From: Argyresthia goedartella | Lineage: Eukaryota; Arthropoda; Insecta; Lepidoptera; Argyresthiidae | Length of the DNA: 64,000 bases | Direction of reading: 5' to 3' | Assembly (NCBI GenBank): GCA_949825045.1 | Contig: OX463809.1 | Coordinates: 3,127,501 to 3,191,500, forward strand | Shown here: in pieces, positions 42,910-53,788 of the stretch | Layout of the letters: each line of letters starts with the position of its first letter | How positions within the stretch are numbered: position 1 is the stretch's first letter | Notes under the pieces: model-generated | Told to the model about the DNA's origin: nothing | The model's input: only the letters and a program-made list of their open reading frames with translations | Databases searched by the model: none | Program-made: the position numbers and the translations under genes

Positions 42910-44700
42910 GTGATTAAACAAGCAACTTCTGTCCCATGCAATAACAAAAATGACACATCATCACAGCTACTCAACAATAAAGCAGTAAACGACTCTTTGA
43001 ATACCGTAAATAGCTTTTTCGCTAATATTGGTGCACAGCTAGCAAATAAAACACTGAATGAATTAGGACAAACGGAGAAACATCTTTCAGAGAAAATAGA
43101 TTTAAAATTATCAATACAAAATTCCTTTTACCTTAACCCAACATCATTAAGGGAAGTCAATGCTACTAGAATTTAGAATATTAGAACTTAAGAGGAGTGG
43201 AGCACTGGGATTTGACGGTGTAATAAAGGATGTTATTGTGTTACCTTTGACAAATGTTCTAAACCTCTCTTTCAGCACAGGGGTTTTCCCATGCCATGAA
43301 GAAAGACATAGTGGTACCAATTCATAAATCAGGGAGTACTGAAGCCCCGTCTAACTATAGACCAGTTTCCCTAATGGCAACATTTTCAAAAAATTTAGTA
43401 AAATTAATGAAACGCAGACAACTCAGTTACATTGAAAAAAACAACCTGTTGAGCCATAATCAATATGGATTCAGAACTGGCGCAAATCTACCTCAGATGC
43501 GGTGAATGAACTTGTGGATCATGTTTCTAAGTTACTGGACGATTCATCTCACTGCATTGGAGTATTTCTGGACTTAACAAAGGCTTTTGATACCATATGT
43601 GTGTACCGTAATAGTAATTTAGGCATTCTATTTTTCTAACTTACTATTTCGGTAGCTAAAACTGTATGTTTTCCGAAAATAAATAAATAAATAAATATCT
43701 ACTAAACTGTTACTTAGGAAACTAGAGTTAATCGGTGTTAAACGTATTTCTCAACAATGGTTTGCAACTTATCTGGGGGAGCGAACTCAAATGGTTAAAA
43801 TAGCAGGAAACTATAGTGATCCAGCCACAGTTCATTTCAGATTTCCGCAGGGTGGTGTGCTAGGGCCTCTGCTATTCATACTTTATGTAAATGGGCTGTG
43901 TGAGCTACCTCTAAAGCAATGTAAAATACTAGCTTATGCTGATGATACAGTCCTATTATTCTCTGGTAACACCTGGGAAGACAGTTTTAAAAATGCTGAA
44001 TCAGGCATGAGGAATGTTAAAAAATGGCTGGATAGAAATTTGCTTAGACTTAATGTCTCAAAAACAAAGTATTTAAAATTTCAAGTAACGGAACACTCAA
44101 ATCCGCGTGATGCATTTACACTCCGCATGCACTCGTGTCCTGATGGTATGACACACTGTGACTGTCCTACTATAGAAACTGTTAAAAGTATAAAGTACTT
44201 AGGTGTTACATTAGATGATGGGCTGTCTTGGGTTAACCACATAGAATATCTATCAAATCGTTTACGTAAATTAATGTTTATTTTTAAAAGACTAAGAGGT
44301 ATTGGGGATGTAAACTTGAGAAGAACCATCTATAAAGCGTTAGGCGAATCAATTATAACATACTGTATAACTGCTTGGGGTGGGTTCGCAAAGAAACATC
44401 TTCAAGAAGCTGAGCATGCACAAAAAGCAGCATTGAGAGTCCTGTGCTCTAAGGGCTTTCGATACCCTACATTCGAACTGCACAGGGAAACACAGTTGCT
44501 TGCTGTTCGACAACTTTACATCGTCTGTATTATTAAAAAAACTAATTGAAAACAATGGTATAAGTGTCAAGGAGTCCGAACGAAGCCTTAGTTAACCGAA
44601 AGCAAAAGGTAGAAGTCCCTAGGGGCAGAACTACATTTGTTAGGCGATTTAGATCATTCCTTAGTCCTCATATATTCAACAAAATCGAAGTTACAATAGA
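42910..44700 (+). pseudogene. LINE ORF2, reverse transcriptase part
   Basis: RT motifs in order: KKDIVVPIHKSGS and NYRPVSLM (43296 on), NQYGFRTGA, then after a frameshift near 43485 GVFLDLTKAFDTI. After a 93-bp insertion (43599-43691) come RFPQGGVLGPLLFILYVNGL, the catalytic AYADDTVLL, and KYLGVTLDDGLSW. The tail has TYCITAWGGF and the motif AQKAALRVL. The largest intact block is 43791-44549 (252 codons). Confidence 0.75.
43599..43691 (+). mobile_element. Short insertion with (AAAT)n tail inside the LINE RT
   Basis: The RT reading AFDTI continues seamlessly as STKLLLRKL once 93 bp plus one ATAT are removed. ATAT flanks both sides (43595-43598 and 43692-43695) and the insert ends in (AAAT)4-5. 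This suggests a 5'-truncated retrotransposed fragment. The short duplication overlaps the A-rich tail, so its exact length is uncertain. Confidence 0.55.
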
Positions 44701-45389
44701 GTCCTAATGTGATCCTATGTACTTAAAGAAGTGGTTGATGGATAAAGCCTACGACGATATTGAGCAAATGGTATCAACGAGTGATAAAACGTTGAGCTTG
44801 AACACAAATCTGCTGAACACACAACATACACAAACATTGACACACACAACTCAATTCGATGATAATTTAACCATAGGCTACTTAGGTAATTTTTTTTTCC
44901 ATTTTGTATTTGTCCATTCTGCAAACAGGTATATTTAAAAAAAAACTGTTTTTAGACTGCAATTAGTTTTTAGATTATTCCTTTGATCTTAACTTACTGC
45001 GAGACGGTCTGTGACCAGTGCAGAAGTTAATGTCATACTTTGAATAATATTTAGAACTTACATACACTTTAGATATAAGTAAACCTGTAATTAATATTTT
45101 TGATTAATAAACACTTTGAAGTTTGAATTTATGTTATAACTAAGCTGCAAAGTGGAGCCATTTTTTAAATGTTTTACCCGTACGAAAAAGGCTATACGGA
45201 AATTCTTATTTTTCTTGGCATTTCACTATAAAAAGAGGTAAATATTTTTAGAATTTTTCATAACTTTATAGCAAGAGTATAATGTACGTACAGAAAGAAA
45301 ACTATATTTTGTTTGATATATTTTTATTTTCGATAGGAAAGTGAGGAAGGCATTTTATTTTTTTTATCGCATGCATTTCCGTCTTAGTA

Positions 45390-45465
45390 CAATATTGTAG
45401 AACGTGTACGAGAGGCGAGTAGAATCGACTATCGAGTCAATCGACTAAATCGAGTATCTGCTTCC
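45390..45465 (+). promoter_or_regulatory. Probable CK2 beta promoter / 5' end region
   Basis: Just upstream of the inferred first exon are four ATCGA-containing words in 35 bp (45423-45456), resembling half sites of the insect DRE (TATCGATA) found at many housekeeping promoters. No TATA box is apparent. The start site cannot be placed from sequence alone. Confidence 0.25.
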
Positions 45466-45668
45466 ATGGCAACTTTGCAAACAAAAAATAGTGATCTCAG
45501 TTTCCACACATCAATCCAACCAATCTACAGCGCATCGACATGTTGGAGCGTGTATGTAGTACGTAAAGGACAATGTTTGTCTGTGTTTATTGTTGACCAT
45601 CGACGCGACAAACAGAAAAAAAAGTCAATATTCTCTATAGCGTGGCTAGCTAAGGCAGGCACCAAAAG
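45466..45668 (+). other. Inferred 5' exon of the CK2 beta gene
   Basis: A strong donor, AAAG|GTAAGA, at 45668/45669 and an acceptor, ATAATTTCAG, ending at 45922 predict an intron joining this exon to the first coding exon. The region upstream of the donor is open in one frame from ATG 45466. After splicing that frame runs in phase (AG+A, AAA) into the CK2 beta ATG. The 5' boundary given is only the ATG; the true start site is unknown. It could be plain 5' UTR. Confidence 0.45.
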
Positions 45669-45926
45669 GTAAGATTTATTTCAATTTTTACTAGAATTCT
45701 CAAGTAAATCTATTTTTACAGTGCTTTTTACGAAGTATTTGATTAAATGAATAGTCATTTAAGAATTACAAGTCCATTGAAAGGCTGAAATATCTTTTAT
45801 AAAGGTGCAAACCATTTTGAGAACATGGATGGATCATGGAGTTGATCGCCAATGTGTTTGATTTGTGTAATGGGTTTTGTTTGGTGGCGGAGCGACTGAT
45901 ATTCTATACTATATAATTTCAGAAAA

Positions 45927-48900
45927 ATGAGCAGTTCAGAAGAGGTGTCATGGATCACATGGTTCTGCGGATTACGGGGCAATGAATTTTTCTGTGAGGC
46001 AAGTATAACCTGACCTGATTTCTATTAAACATTTTGGATTTATGAAGTAGGTATGGAAAGTAAACATTCTTGTTTTGTCTTTGCAGGTGGATGAAGACTA
46101 CATAAATGATAAGTTTAACTTGACTGGACTCAATGAACAAGTTCCTCACTACAGACAAGCCCTTGACATGATTTTAGATTTAGAACCTGGTAAGCTCTTG
46201 TTCTGTGATTAGATAATTACTGGGTACCTATACAGTGCTTGTCGTAACTGAAGTTACAGACCAGACCCTTACCACAGTTTTAACAGAAGAGTGCATTGTG
46301 TAAGCATCACACTCCTTAGATCTTGATGTTTGACAAGGATTTGTGGCTTGTCTGGAGCCAATTTCTGTAGTTATGTTGCCTCTGGAAAACTTTTTGCTAA
46401 CACCACGTATTATCAAATTAAAATGTATATGTTATATTTAATCTCTGGGTGTAAATGGGACCATGAGTCATAATCACAGTTAATGATCATCATTTGTGTT
46501 CAATTTATGTGGGTTCTTCCATTTCAGATGATGATGATGAGAACCCTAACCAATCTGACCTTGTTGAGCAAGCTTCCGAGATATTGTATGGCTTGATCCA
46601 TGCCCGCTACATACTGACCAATAGGTATGTATCACTGAATATTGTATTGTAAAGGTCTGTAAGGGTTCTGGTTTTACTGAGGCTGGATTCATCTTTAATG
46701 ATGTGGTATGCTATTGCCAAAAAACATAAGCAGATTGTGAAATAATAATGTGAATAATTTGCCATAAGAGCCAGCCAACCTACATTTGTATTTAAATATC
46801 TACATCAATTGACTCTCATGTATAAATTGTTGATTGTTATACCTATTCGGAAATGTCTAGATTATTTACAGTTATTGAATAAAAGAATTTTACTTTACCT
46901 TTCAGAGGGATTGCCCAAATGTTGGAGAAGTTCCAATCTGGTGATTTTGGCCACTGCCCTCGGGTCTATTGTGAATGTCAGCCAATGCTGCCTTTAGGTA
47001 AGGACTAGGATTGATCCCATATAATATTGACCTGCACATCATAACATTATCACTTCATAAGCAGAGGTGGTTGTTATTTCAAAAAACACATAAAATAATA
47101 TGCTCTTTTAACCTCTGGAATGTCCCTGTACAGCGAATCTCGTGGACCCTAACGCGTCCAAGGTTCTGGCGAAAATAAACTTTCAATCGACTTGCGTTAG
47201 GAATTTGATAAGTTTGTTAGGTTATTTTATAAGTTTCCTAACATGTTATGTACCATAATAAAGTTTATGAAATTACCTATCTTGTGATGTATAGTACTCA
47301 CATGTGATAATAAAGTTGATAAGGCTTTTCATCGATTGTTTGCAGAATCCATTATTTTACACTGACACCTCTAATTATATTTCGTTCTTACGGGCCAAAC
47401 ACAAAACTTACACTATTTTCCATTTATCACATCACCACTATTAATTTCTCCAGCGATAAGATGTATTATTTTATTACAAAACACAGTAATTACTTCACAA
47501 TAAATAAATATTGACAAACATAAAATGTTAGTCTGCGGCCGGTCGCCTGCCCAAAATGGCGACATGGCTTGGTATTTTATTTATTTTGATAAATAGGCTG
47601 TCTCAATGTCAGTTCCAATCATATCACACGGTTGCCAACTAAATTACTCATAATCTAAGACTACTTCCGGGAACATTCTGAAACTTGGTGAATATTCATA
47701 AAACGTCGAAGTTTGCAATACTTTCTATGCGCTTATGCAGCGCACAGGACGCTAGCCGCCCAAAAAAGTTATGCGCTTATGTAGCGCATAGGACGTTTGA
47801 CGGGTTAATATAATGAAAGATTCGCTATTGATAATTTAAAAAGACGGCTATCAAATAAAACAGCTTTTGTAAGAACTTACTTGGGTGTGAAGTTGTGATT
47901 ACAGTTTTCACAATACGTTGCCGCTCCGCTGTTGATTGAGCTGTTGATAGAGTCTCATGAAATTATTGATATGGCATGACCGTATGTTGCCGGGCGCGGC
48001 ACGGATTTTTCCCATTGCGCAATTACGTAGTTTGAGTGGCCCGCGTTCGCATTCCTGTTTTCTCGTAAAAGAGTAGTCGTTTGTATCGTAATTTAGATCT
48101 TTTAGAGATTAGTATATTACTAATAACAATAGCTAACAGCAAGGCTAATACACATTATTACATAACAGCCACATATTTTTAAAGCTACAACGTGACAAAT
48201 TTTGGCAATTTTCATCGCCAATAATGTATAATTGAAAAGCCGATTTCAATAACGGTCCTTGTAAAATAACTCAGCAGTTATTTGTATTTTTTTAAAAGAT
48301 CCCTTATTACCACCTCTACTATTTACAGTAGTGAATAAACACACTGCAGTAAAATCTAAACTAAACTGCTGGCCATGGCCATCTTTCAAACATGGTTCTC
48401 TGAAAGTTCTCTATAACCACATGACGTAGAGTAAAACTGGAATTTTCATAAAAACCATGTGCCTTTGTCTGTCACGCAAGAACCTACTTCTCAGCAACCC
48501 ATGTAGTTGAAAAATGTATTACTCAGTTCAAACTATCCAAGTGAACCTTTTGACCACCCAGGTCGGCAGTGGCCGACAACTAAAAGTCGTGGCACACTGG
48601 CGCCATGTCAGCTTCAGCATTTTAATGTGATACTAAATTTAGTTATTGTGAGCAAATAGATATCCTAACCAGTGTGTGGTGGTTGGCTGACAGGCCTGTC
48701 GGACGTGCCCGGCGAGGCCATGGTGAAGCTGTACTGCCCGAAGTGCACCGACGTGTACACGCCCAAGTCGTCGCGGCACCATCACACAGACGGCGCTTAC
48801 TTCGGCACCGGTTTCCCGCACATGGTGTTCATGGTGCACCCTGAGTACCGCCCCAAGAGGGCCTCCTCACAGTTTGTGCCTAGGTACACAGCTGTTATTA

Positions 48901-50684
48901 TGGTGCCTTTAACCTTTTGATCGCTACAGTAGTCTCTGAACCTTGTGCTGCTGATGGACACAGCCCAATTATTTTTATTAAATGACTCCTTATCTCGTAT
49001 GAATTAAGTTATATTTTGCTTAGCTTTGCAAACATGTTTGGCGTGTGAGTGACATGTATGTGTGATGTGTAGCGGTCAAAAGGTGAAGGAATAAATGATT
49101 TATCTATCTATTGAAATATTAAGTTCGTCGTGATTCATTATTCTAGGAAAATGTTGGCGGAATAAGTGGGTCATAAAACACTGTCCAGTCCTGATCAGAC
49201 TGAGTTTCCCCAATGGTCCTAGGTTATACGGAGCACCAACTGAGCAGTGTAAAAAGTTGAAAGTAATGTAATGTATAAAAATGGTATTAGAGCCAAAAAA
49301 GCAAATTAAAGTACTTAACACGTTGAGTGCCCATGACGCGATATGCCTTAAACTTTCATGGAGTGCCTTGGGTGCAAAACCGGAAATACGCGTTTCTTAG
49401 AAAATGGCTTTCCTGTGTGCCACAAGACGCACCTTTGTTGCCTTGGTTTTATGTACAGGCCATTGTTTTCATTATATTTACATACAGGCACATACATTGC
49501 TTTTGGCTCCACACTGGGATACCCTGTGTCGTGGGAACCAGAAACAGCGACGTCACACACATGTTAACATCCACGATCTGGGGATGTTTTCTTCCTCCCC
49601 ATCTCGGATTGGCAACCAGGGCCTCTCCCTTGGGAAGCCGCCCACCCTCGACCGATACACCATAGAGTACCTATTGTTTTTAACCGACGAAAAAACGGAG
49701 GAGGTTCTATGTTTTTAATGTAGACCACGCATAACTTTTTATAGAGTAGTCCGATTTTAATCATACATTTTTTTTTGGAAAGGGTATACCCTTATACCCC
49801 GAAATTGAACCATATAAATAAAAAATTATATATTCTAAGCCCAAGAGTAGGAAAGCGGGATGATTGATTCACTCACTGATTGTAATGTATGGACAAGCAT
49901 AACCTTTTTTTTTACGTTAGATGTCGTTCAAAGTTTATTGACCTTGACCTTTCGTGTACATTTCGCAGAAAATTCTCGGTACTGCCGTTTTTTATGCTCG
50001 ATGTCGTTTAAAAAGTTCTTAAACTAATGTAAGTATACCTGAGTAATTTTAAATCGACGCCAAAAAAGCTAATTAATTAAGTACGTAAATCGTGATGCGC
50101 GGCGGCGGCACTGGAGGCATGGAGCATCGCTGGAGATTTCACGTTGCATTGTTAATTTGATTGAGTGTGAATCTTTAAATTTAAGGTAATTCATTGTTTG
50201 GCGCCGACTCAAAATTACTTAGGTATACTTACATTAGTTTAAGAACTTAGTTATTAATGTTAATTAAAAACTCAAAATAATTACAAAAATATAAACTTAG
50301 GTATACTTACATTAGTTTAAGAACTTAGTTATTAAGGTTAAATAAAAAAGGTTTATTGTCTCTTAACGCAAATGTTCGTCGATGAGTATACGCGAATTTC
50401 TTAGGACGCACGAACGATTTCGGGCACTTGGATTCAGTTTTATGAGACGCGTTACTGCGTTTATGGCACTGCCGAGTGAGCCAATTGTAGGGGCACATGG
50501 CCAGTTACTACTTTCCTAGTGGGCATCCAATGAGTTGTATGTAAATGTGTGAATATTCGGTGTATTGTGTTGCAGATTGTACGGCTTCAAGATCCACCCG
50601 CTGGCGTATCAGATCCAGCAACAGGCTGCGGCCAACTTCAAGGCGCCGCTGCGGAGTCTGCCGTACAACAACGGTAAACGCTAG
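45927..50684 (+). CDS. CkIIbeta: Casein kinase 2 beta (regulatory) subunit, six coding exons
   Basis: Coding exons are 45927-45998, 46087-46189, 46528-46624, 46906-46997, 48694-48883 and 50576-50684, giving 220 residues. CK2 beta dimerises through a zinc ribbon and holds two catalytic alpha subunits of this Ser/Thr kinase. The N-terminal autophosphorylation patch MSSSEE is present, with an acidic loop [11 protein letters not shown] (about 59-69). The zinc ligands are C108 and C113 (CPRVYC), C136 and C139 (CPKC). [16 protein letters not shown] and [12 protein letters not shown] match the family almost exactly. Intron phases agree at every join. Intron 1 uses a GC donor (GAG|GCAAGT). The end ([13 protein letters not shown]) diverges from vertebrate forms, as is usual in insects. 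Expected to be housekeeping, acting in nucleus and cytoplasm. Confidence 0.95.
47108..47808. mobile_element. TTAA-flanked element in CK2 beta intron 4
   Basis: TTAACC..GAA.GTCC at 47108-47125 faces GGACGTTTGACGGGTTAA at the other end, giving imperfect inverted ends (13 of 18 match) and TTAA at both edges, as in piggyBac-type non-autonomous elements. Near the right end, a 26-bp string, TATGCGCTTATG.AGCGCA.AGGACG, is present twice (about 47725 and 47770). No coding capacity. Confidence 0.4.
48912..49084. mobile_element. 173-bp MITE in CK2 beta intron 5
   Basis: Terminal inverted repeats ACCTTTTGATCGCTAC and GTAGCGGTCAAAAGGT (15 of 16 pairs) bound AT-rich DNA 28 bp downstream of exon 5. No target duplication could be fixed. 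Confidence 0.6.
50015..50246. mobile_element. 232-bp foldback MITE in CK2 beta intron 5
   Basis: Arms of 50 nt (50015-50064 and 50197-50246) are reverse complements with about four mismatches. The GTTCTTAAACTAATGTAAGT end occurs once more, partly, at about 50298-50336. The centre contains GCGCGGCGGCGGCACTGG. No ORF. Confidence 0.65.
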
Positions 50685-51625
50685 GGCCGGGCGCCACTCT
50701 CGGCTACGATCAGAGCACGCTAACTCTACCACAGGGCTTCATTTGTACAAAGTTCCAAATAACGCTAACTAGACTCCCATGCTAGTGCAATGTCTTTCGT
50801 TTTTCTGTAAACCATCAAATTATTTGAGAATCCCATGCAATATTTAACTCTGTGTTGTATCTGCCCTTGGCTAACCGCTGTTTATTGAACCTACCAGCTA
50901 AGATTTGTTTCATACCTTTAGAAAAGATAATCTGTATTTTTGCAGATTTGTAGTGCTTATTTTGAATGTAGATATAGAACATCTCACACAGATAAGTACT
51001 CAGACGCCCCTCAGATCTCGAGTTTGTCTCATAATGTACTAATATTTTAAATTCAATAATACCACTAAAATATTTTTTTTTAAATTAAATTAATTAAGAA
51101 CTTTCGCAAAAGGAGAATCTGTATTGAATTAGCCCATGTTATTTGTATGATACACTGTAGCAGGTGCACAGTATCCTAGACATCTGGAGCGTATGTTTAA
51201 GTGTTTGTTCATTGGCATGATAACATCTGTTTGTCACTAACGAAAATTGTGTATCAACATCAGCTGCCGACGACATGACATCGCTAAGACTAGCAATTAA
51301 TTACCATCCTAGCTTACTCATTACGAGTTCTAGAACCACTGCCTCAGCAATAAATATCTACACATGTTCTAGTAATCTATAAGTATGTAGTTTTTACAAA
51401 ACATATTAATGATTTCAATGTAACCATAAGCTTGTAGACATTTTCATGGCAGTTAAACAGTTTTAAATGGGAGTGATTGTATTCATATCACATAGGAGTT
51501 TTTATTTTTATATGAGCAATGAGCAAATATCCCTTAGGTTGTTAAGGAACACTATCTTTTTGGGTTTTATCCAGATTTATAATTGTTTCAGTTTCTGTAC
51601 CGGCTTCCTTAACTACTGTAATAAA
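50685..51625 (+). other. CK2 beta 3' UTR and poly(A) signal candidate
   Basis: No further coding exon is recognised. AATAAA at 51620-51625 is the first canonical signal I found downstream of the stop, giving a UTR of about 0.94 kb. A second AATAAA lies at 52040-52045. A donor-like ACG|GTAAAC overlaps the last codons (about 50671), so an alternative 3' exon is possible. Confidence 0.45.
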
Positions 51626-52262
51626 CTGTTATTATAACCAATGGGTCTTTTTTCTTGCTTCTCCTGCATGCTGATTGGTCCCATAATTCCCTGGTTGGGA
51701 GGTCACATAACAGTTACAGTCTTATTTCTGAGCAAAACTTAACCTTGGGCTAATGCAAGAAATTTTGTTTGCTACAGAAACGAAGACGACAAGTAACATT
51801 CCAAAATGAATAGTTTATGGCTCGGTCGGGGGCACGTACACGTGTTGCAGCGCTTCCGTCCCTCGCGCCTTGAGTAGACGAGCCACACGAGACATGGCGA
51901 CATGGCCATGCGGGCATTGCGGGGCGCAGCAACCTCCCACCACCGCTAGACAATGTAATGCTGTACTTCCCTATTATTACCTGACAAAGTATCATATTTA
52001 TTATTATATTACTAATTTAATGAAATATGTTTTAACTTCAATAAAGTTTATTTTTACGTTTTATGTATTGTTTTTGATTAAAAATAAAGCCCTAAATAAC
52101 AAATTATTTTATAATTTCATCTTAAACCTAGTATTATCTCATTATTGTGTATGGTAAAAATGGTAGATTTTCTTGATTTGGGCGTACTCTGATTGTTGTC
52201 TGTATGTAAAAATTGATTTTGGAAATGCATTTTAGAAGATGTGCTTGCAAGTAGTCATTTTT
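51626..52262. other. Space between two convergent genes
   Basis: AT-rich with a GC-rich island (51820-51950) lacking a recognised domain. Opposed poly(A) signals are close together: plus AATAAA at 52040-52045 and a minus-strand one at about 52047-52052. Confidence 0.4.
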
Positions 52263-53315
52263 TTAACCCAGGGAGGAATCGTAAGAGGTCGCAAGAAACT
52301 GGCACAGCTCTTGCATTAAATCTAGATAGGAGATGTTGCTAAATGTGCTTGATTTAATCACACCTGGATTGTTTTTCACAAACTTGAATGCTTTAGCTTT
52401 AAGGGAAGCAGCATTGTATGTGTCTGCCACTTGGAGGATCTCGAAGACACTTTCTTCATGTAGAAGATTCCCCAACACATGTTGACAGAGATGGTGCAAA
52501 CCAAACAGTGCATATCGGTCAGCAAACTCGAGAATCTTTTTAAAATCACAGCTCTCCATATCCTTGACTGAACCAGTATACATAAAATACACCAATATTT
52601 CAAGTTCTTTCTTTGGCACATCAACTAGTTTCACATAGTTGTTTATGGTCTCAGTGGTTCCTTCTTTGCATAGCATAGCTTTGAAGACTTCACTGTGGGT
52701 GGTGAGTACCAGCTTATGGACACAAAACTTCTCTCCATCCATTGACTCTATGGTAAAATCATATCCAATGGGATCTTTCAGAAGCATGCCCAAGTCATGG
52801 TTGGCTTTGATATATTTGATGCCATTATCCAACCTAATCTGTGAGTATTCTGGATTTTCGATATTATTGTTGACTATTAATGTTTCAGGAAATTGCACAC
52901 AATTAAAGAGTTCAATGTCTTTTAGCAACAAAAGATCAGGCTCCGTAAAGTGGTAAGTGGTGATGTAGACTGCTGTACCAGTGGATGATGGCTTGCATTT
53001 ATACACTTGTGGCAAAGGTGATAAATGGGCAGATTTCCCTTTACCGCTCGTAATAGTTATATCATTGTTACAGCTCAAAGCAATACTAAAATTGGCTCGG
53101 TGATAGTTAATAGCAAATAAATGCAGCAGAAACTGATTGCCAATCTGTTCTGTTTTATAGGTGAATGTGTAGTCTTTGACATCGTCAATAAATGTGCTTC
53201 CAGCATCGTAGAAATTAGGCCTATATAGTTTTCTATAGATTGCAGGCAGACAAAGCCACTTTGCATCTGTAGTCTGGCAGACCCTGCCATTCACGGAGAC
53301 CATGCCATCAGCCAT
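52263..53315 (-). CDS. BTB/POZ domain protein with MATH-like N-terminus
   Basis: A single-exon frame of 350 residues with ATG 53313-53315 and TAA 52263-52265. Residues about 175-290 form a BTB/POZ fold: YDFTIESMDGEKFCVHKLVL (the D..H pair and HK are hallmarks), SEVFKAML, then VKLVDVPKKELEILVYFMYT. A BACK-like helical stretch follows (NLLHEESVFEILQVADTYNA). The first 170 residues look like a diverged MATH/substrate-binding half, as in speckle-type POZ proteins, which bring substrates to cullin-3 ubiquitin ligases. The function here is inferred from the family. ATTTTTAG directly before the ATG could be a splice acceptor after a non-coding exon. The gene is convergent with CK2 beta. Confidence 0.88.
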   Translation of the reverse strand: MADGMVSVNGRVCQTTDAKWLCLPAIYRKLYRPNFYDAGSTFIDDVKDYTFTYKTEQIGNQFLLHLFAINYHRANFSIALSCNNDITITSGKGKSAHLSPLPQVYKCKPSSTGTAVYITTYHFTEPDLLLLKDIELFNCVQFPETLIVNNNIENPEYSQIRLDNGIKYIKANHDLGMLLKDPIGYDFTIESMDGEKFCVHKLVLTTHSEVFKAMLCKEGTTETINNYVKLVDVPKKELEILVYFMYTGSVKDMESCDFKKILEFADRYALFGLHHLCQHVLGNLLHEESVFEILQVADTYNAASLKAKAFKFVKNNPGVIKSSTFSNISYLDLMQELCQFLATSYDSSLG

Positions 53316-53780
53316 CTAAAAATAATATTATATAGATAATATTTAATGTAACTTATATTACAAGTAAATCAACGACAGGGTATACCGGAATAGGCGGTTC
53401 GTGCTTCGTCCAATAGTGATTATAAAGCCAACCTTTCTTGATGTATCAGCAGCACTAAGGAGCACTGAATTGGTTGAAGCAACAACCAACAAGTAAATGA
53501 AGACATCAGCGACTGGGTTAGCTTATATATTCCATTGACTTTATTTGGATGATTCACCAAATCGTGCGAAGAGGATAAAATTTTGTTTTGAGTGACAGTG
53601 ACAGGACAACAGCGGTCGGTCTGTCAGATCAGCGCGTTCCAAATCGCACCATGATCGATTATAGCGTCTACGAGGTCGTTCCGAATGAGTTTTACCGTGA
53701 CAACGATAACAAAAAATGGTTGATATGACGTTCTGAATGACATCATTAACGCCGCCATGTTGTGCTATCATCGCCCATGC
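53316..53780. other. Upstream region of the BTB gene and start of a dispersed repeat
   Basis: The BTB promoter should lie here. From about 53640 (GCGTCTACGAGGTCGTTCCGAATG) the sequence matches 55280-55375 and belongs to a dispersed repeat that also surrounds the hAT insertion. Confidence 0.45.
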
Positions 53781-53788
53781 TCTGAGCG
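53781..53788. repeat. 8-bp target-site duplication of the hAT element
   Basis: TCTGAGCG here and at 54906-54913, exactly flanking the element's CAGTG...CACTG ends. Eight bp is the hAT size. Confidence 0.85.

Larger units (their letters stand above)
40055..45127 (+). mobile_element. Two-ORF LINE (Jockey/CR1-like), inactivated
   Basis: ORF1 (40055-41098), ORF2 endonuclease (from about 41828) and reverse transcriptase (to about 44700) lie in order on the plus strand, with a 3' end near TTGAAGTTTGAATTTA (45127). Multiple stops, frameshifts, a hairpin and a 93-bp insertion break ORF2. It is close to complete in length, so it was probably a full-length insertion that has since decayed. Confidence 0.75.

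Noticed and set aside
49318..49566. Another TTAA-flanked element starting TTAACACGTTGAGTGCCC
   Set aside because: The opposite end matches only loosely, so the boundaries are not convincing.
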